Positions 61,762-64,000 of a DNA stretch of 64,000 nucleotides are shown here, in pieces; the stretch's first letter is position 1, and the number at the start of each line of letters is the position of its first letter. The position numbers and the translations under genes were made by a program. The DNA comes from PALSA-612 sp963846915 (GTDB lineage: Bacteria; Actinomycetota; Thermoleophilia; Gaiellales; Gaiellaceae). The notes under the pieces are model-generated. The model was given only the letters and a program-made list of their open reading frames with translations. It made no database searches and was not told the DNA's origin. The stretch spans positions 310,001 through 374,000 of the forward strand of contig CAWJXV010000004.1 of NCBI GenBank assembly GCA_963846915.1, read 5' to 3'.

Positions 61762-62957
61762 TCCCGGGCGAGCGCGACGATGCCCGCCGCCACGAGCTCG
61801 GCGATCTCCGGCTCGGAGTAGCCCGCCTCCGCCAGCACCTCGGCTGTGTGGGCGCCGAGCTCGGGCGGCGCAGAGGGGTGACGGACACGTTCACCGTCGA
61901 TCGAGACCGGGAACGCAGGAATGCGCAGGCCGCCGACGGCGGGGTGTGGAAGCTCCTGCAGGATCTCGAGCGCCTCGGTCTGCTCCGCCAAGGCGACCTC
62001 GGACACGTCCTGAACCGGCGCCGCCGGGACGCCCGCGTCCGCGAGGCGCGCGAGCCAGTGCTCCCGCGGCTCGGCGGCAAAGCTGGCCTCGAGCAGCGGA
62101 ACGAGCGCCTCGCGGTTCGCCACGCGATCGGCGTTGGCCGTGAACCGCGCGTCCGACGCCAGCTCCGGCAGGCCGAGCGCGTTGACGAGGGCCGAGAACA
62201 GCCGGTCGTTGCCGGCCGCGATCATCAGCCGGCCGTCGCTCGCCGAGAACGCCTGGTAGGGGACGATCGACGGAAAGGCCGTTCCGTGCGGGGCGGGAAC
62301 GGCGCCCGCGCCGAGGAAGCCGGTCAGGTGGTAGGCCATGAACCCGAGCGCCGTCTCGTACAGGGACACGTCCACCTCGCGTCCCTCGCCGGTCCGCTCG
62401 CGCTCGTGGAGCGCGGCCAGGATCCCGATCGCCGCCCACATCCCTGTGCCCTGGTCGGACACGGAGACACCCGCCCGGACGCCGTCGCGCCCGGGCTCGC
62501 CGGTGACGCTGACGATCCCGCCCGCCGCCTGCGCGAGCGGGTCGTACCCCGGCCGGTCCCGCCATGGGCCGGTGCGCCCGAACGAGCGGATCGAGCAGTA
62601 GACGAGTCGCGGGTTGCGTGCGCGGAGTGCCTCCGCGCCGAGTCCGCGCTCTTCGGCGAGGCCGGGGCGGAGACTCTGCACGAGCACGTCGGCGTCGTCG
62701 ACGAGCCTGAGCATGACGTCGTTGCCGCGCCGGAGGTCGACGCACACCGAGCGCTTCCCCGCGTTGACGGTCAGGAAGAGCGTGCTCTCGCCCTCCCACC
62801 AAGGCGGCCCCCAGGTCCGCGCCTCGTCTCCCACTCCGGGCGGCTCGATCTTGACGACGTCCGCGCCCAGCGCGGCCAGCACCTCGGTGCAGTAGGGGCC
62901 GGCGAGCGACGTTGTCACGTCGACGACGCGGATGCCGCGGAGTGGGGCGAACGTCAC
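61758..62957 (-). CDS. CaiB/BaiF family III CoA-transferase
   Basis: 399 residues, GTG start. Family III signature segments: LRGIRVVDVTTSLAGPYCTE, LAALGADVVKIEPPGVGDEA, VLVQSLRPGLAEERGLG, GYDPLAQAAGGIVSVTG with the catalytic Asp, and GEGREVDVSLYETALGFMAY. It moves CoA between an acyl-CoA donor and a carboxylic acid; family members act on carnitine, formyl, succinyl or mesaconyl groups. No neighbour fixes the substrate. Confidence 0.9.
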   Translation of the reverse strand: MTFAPLRGIRVVDVTTSLAGPYCTEVLAALGADVVKIEPPGVGDEARTWGPPWWEGESTLFLTVNAGKRSVCVDLRRGNDVMLRLVDDADVLVQSLRPGLAEERGLGAEALRARNPRLVYCSIRSFGRTGPWRDRPGYDPLAQAAGGIVSVTGEPGRDGVRAGVSVSDQGTGMWAAIGILAALHERERTGEGREVDVSLYETALGFMAYHLTGFLGAGAVPAPHGTAFPSIVPYQAFSASDGRLMIAAGNDRLFSALVNALGLPELASDARFTANADRVANREALVPLLEASFAAEPREHWLARLADAGVPAAPVQDVSEVALAEQTEALEILQELPHPAVGGLRIPAFPVSIDGERVRHPSAPPELGAHTAEVLAEAGYSEPEIAELVAAGIVALARD

Positions 62958-63006
62958 GCGGGCGATGCTACTTCGGCAGGAGTCGGCGAACCGACAGACT
63001 GTCGCG

Positions 63007-64000
63007 ATGAACCGCCTGGCGCAGGAGACGAGCCCGTACCTCCTCCAGCACGCCGAGAACCCGGTCGACTGGTACCCGTGGGGCGAGGAGGCGCTGACCC
63101 GCGCCGGCGAGGAGAACCGGCCGATCCTGCTCTCGATCGGCTATGCGGCCTGCCACTGGTGCCACGTCATGGCGCACGAGTCGTTCGAGGACGCCGAGAC
63201 GGCGGCCGCGATGAACGAGCTGTTCGTGAACGTGAAGGTCGACCGCGAGGAGCGGCCCGACCTCGACGCGCTCTACATGGACGCCGTGACGGCGCTGACC
63301 GGCCAGGGCGGATGGCCGATGACCGTCTTCCTGACGCCCGCCGCGGAGCCGTTCTACGGCGGCACGTACTTCCCGCCTGAGCCGCGGCACGGCCTGCCGA
63401 GCTTCCGGCAGATCCTCGCGGCGGTGGCCGAGGCGTATCGTGAGCGCCCCGCGGACGTGGCCCGGACGGCCGAGGAGCTCGTCGACGCGATCCGGCGCGG
63501 CGCCGAGGTGAGGCCGTCGAACGAGCCGCTCACCGAGTCGATCCTCGGGGATGCGGTCCGTGCGCTCTCGAGGCTCTTCGACCCGGCTGAGGGCGGCTTC
63601 GGCGGCGCTCCGAAGTTCCCGCCCGCCTCGGCGCTCGAGCTGCTCATGCGCCGGGACGGCGTCGACATGGTCACGCGCACGCTCGACGCGATGGCCGCCG
63701 GGGGCATGTACGACCTGGTCGGCGGCGGCTTCCACCGCTACTCGGTCGACGAGCGCTGGCTCGTCCCCCACTTCGAGAAGATGCTCTACGACAACGCGCT
63801 CCTCGTCCCCGCATACCTGCACGCGTGGCTGTTGACGGGGGACGTGCGCTACCGCGAGATCGCGGAGGAGACGGTCGAGTACATGCTCCGCGACCTCCGG
63901 CTTCCCGAGGACGCCTTCGCCTCCTCGCAGGATGCCGACACCGATGGCGTCGAGGGCCTCACGTACACGTGGACCGCGGGCGAAGTGGGTCCCGAGGTCG
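63007..64000 (+). CDS. YyaL-like thioredoxin-domain protein (DUF255), partial at right edge
   Basis: The first 331 residues are present; the frame is open to the end of the window. It starts RLAQETSPYLLQHAENPVDW, then SIGYAACHWCHVMAHESFED with the CxxC redox pair, VKVDREERPDLDALYMDA, GGWPMTVFLTP and GGTYFPPEPRHG, followed by the start of the alpha/alpha barrel domain (PAEGGFGGAPKFPPASALEL, DLVGGGFHRYSVDERWLVPH). YyaL/spermatogenesis-associated-20 homologues are usually ~650 residues. Biochemical role unknown. Start ATG 63007, without a clear ribosome binding site. Confidence 0.92.
   Translation, partial: MNRLAQETSPYLLQHAENPVDWYPWGEEALTRAGEENRPILLSIGYAACHWCHVMAHESFEDAETAAAMNELFVNVKVDREERPDLDALYMDAVTALTGQGGWPMTVFLTPAAEPFYGGTYFPPEPRHGLPSFRQILAAVAEAYRERPADVARTAEELVDAIRRGAEVRPSNEPLTESILGDAVRALSRLFDPAEGGFGGAPKFPPASALELLMRRDGVDMVTRTLDAMAAGGMYDLVGGGFHRYSVDERWLVPHFEKMLYDNALLVPAYLHAWLLTGDVRYREIAEETVEYMLRDLRLPEDAFASSQDADTDGVEGLTYTWTAGEVGPEV

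Overview
The window is GC-rich (about 70 percent by eye), with strong G/C preference at codon third positions, many GTG starts and genes joined by ATGA or GTGA overlaps. Several genes have a TAnnnT hexamer 6-9 bases before the start codon and no Shine-Dalgarno sequence, which suggests leaderless transcripts. Together with PHO boxes, an NrtR-controlled NAD operon and the mix of ABC transporters and oxidoreductases, this suggests a high-GC actinobacterium, perhaps a Thermoleophilia-type lineage. No rRNA or tRNA gene was seen, so the placement is inference.

Layout. 1-3.1 kb: an MFS transporter, a GNAT acetyltransferase and an exported protein. 3.1-17.6 kb: a catabolic island with a 3-hydroxyisobutyrate-dehydrogenase-like enzyme, an unusual M24 hydrolase, an amidohydrolase, a 2-oxo-acid dehydrogenase whose E1-alpha is separated from E2/E1-beta by an XRE-cupin regulator and an RbsABC-type transporter, a MetE-like alkyltransferase and a membrane protein. 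17.8-28.1 kb (minus): a Tat-exported amine oxidase, malate synthase, and a carbohydrate ABC operon (ATPase, binding protein, two permeases) followed by an FAD oxidoreductase and a membrane-anchored beta-helix protein. 28.2-35.5 kb: glycolate oxidase glcDEF, then a three-subunit molybdenum hydroxylase of the CoxL form II type. Glycolate oxidase plus malate synthase would carry glycolate via glyoxylate to malate.

35.5-45.4 kb: a TlpA-like thioredoxin, a CapA-like protein and the phosphate module (phoU-pstB divergent from pstC-pstA-pstS, then a divergent kinase/regulator pair), with three 11-bp-periodic PHO boxes. 45.5-48.1 kb: arsR-arsM-arsC-aquaporin and a cupredoxin. 48.1-52 kb: nrtR divergent from nadB-nadC-nadA with a candidate NrtR operator between. 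52.2-58.1 kb: an operon of FtsX-like permease, tandem-ATPase ABC protein and LanC-like protein. 58.1-64 kb: a CGNR regulator, a cyclase/AAA/TPR regulator, a CaiB-type CoA transferase and a YyaL-like thioredoxin-domain protein cut by the right edge.

Cross-cutting observations: three related copies of a ~115-nt non-coding element begin within a few bases of the stop codons of phoU, an aldolase gene and nadA, on the sense strand. Twelve frame breaks are each explained by one extra base, a bias that points to sequence error rather than decay. Two genes survive only as fused N- and C-terminal ends (an SDR and a membrane dipeptidase).
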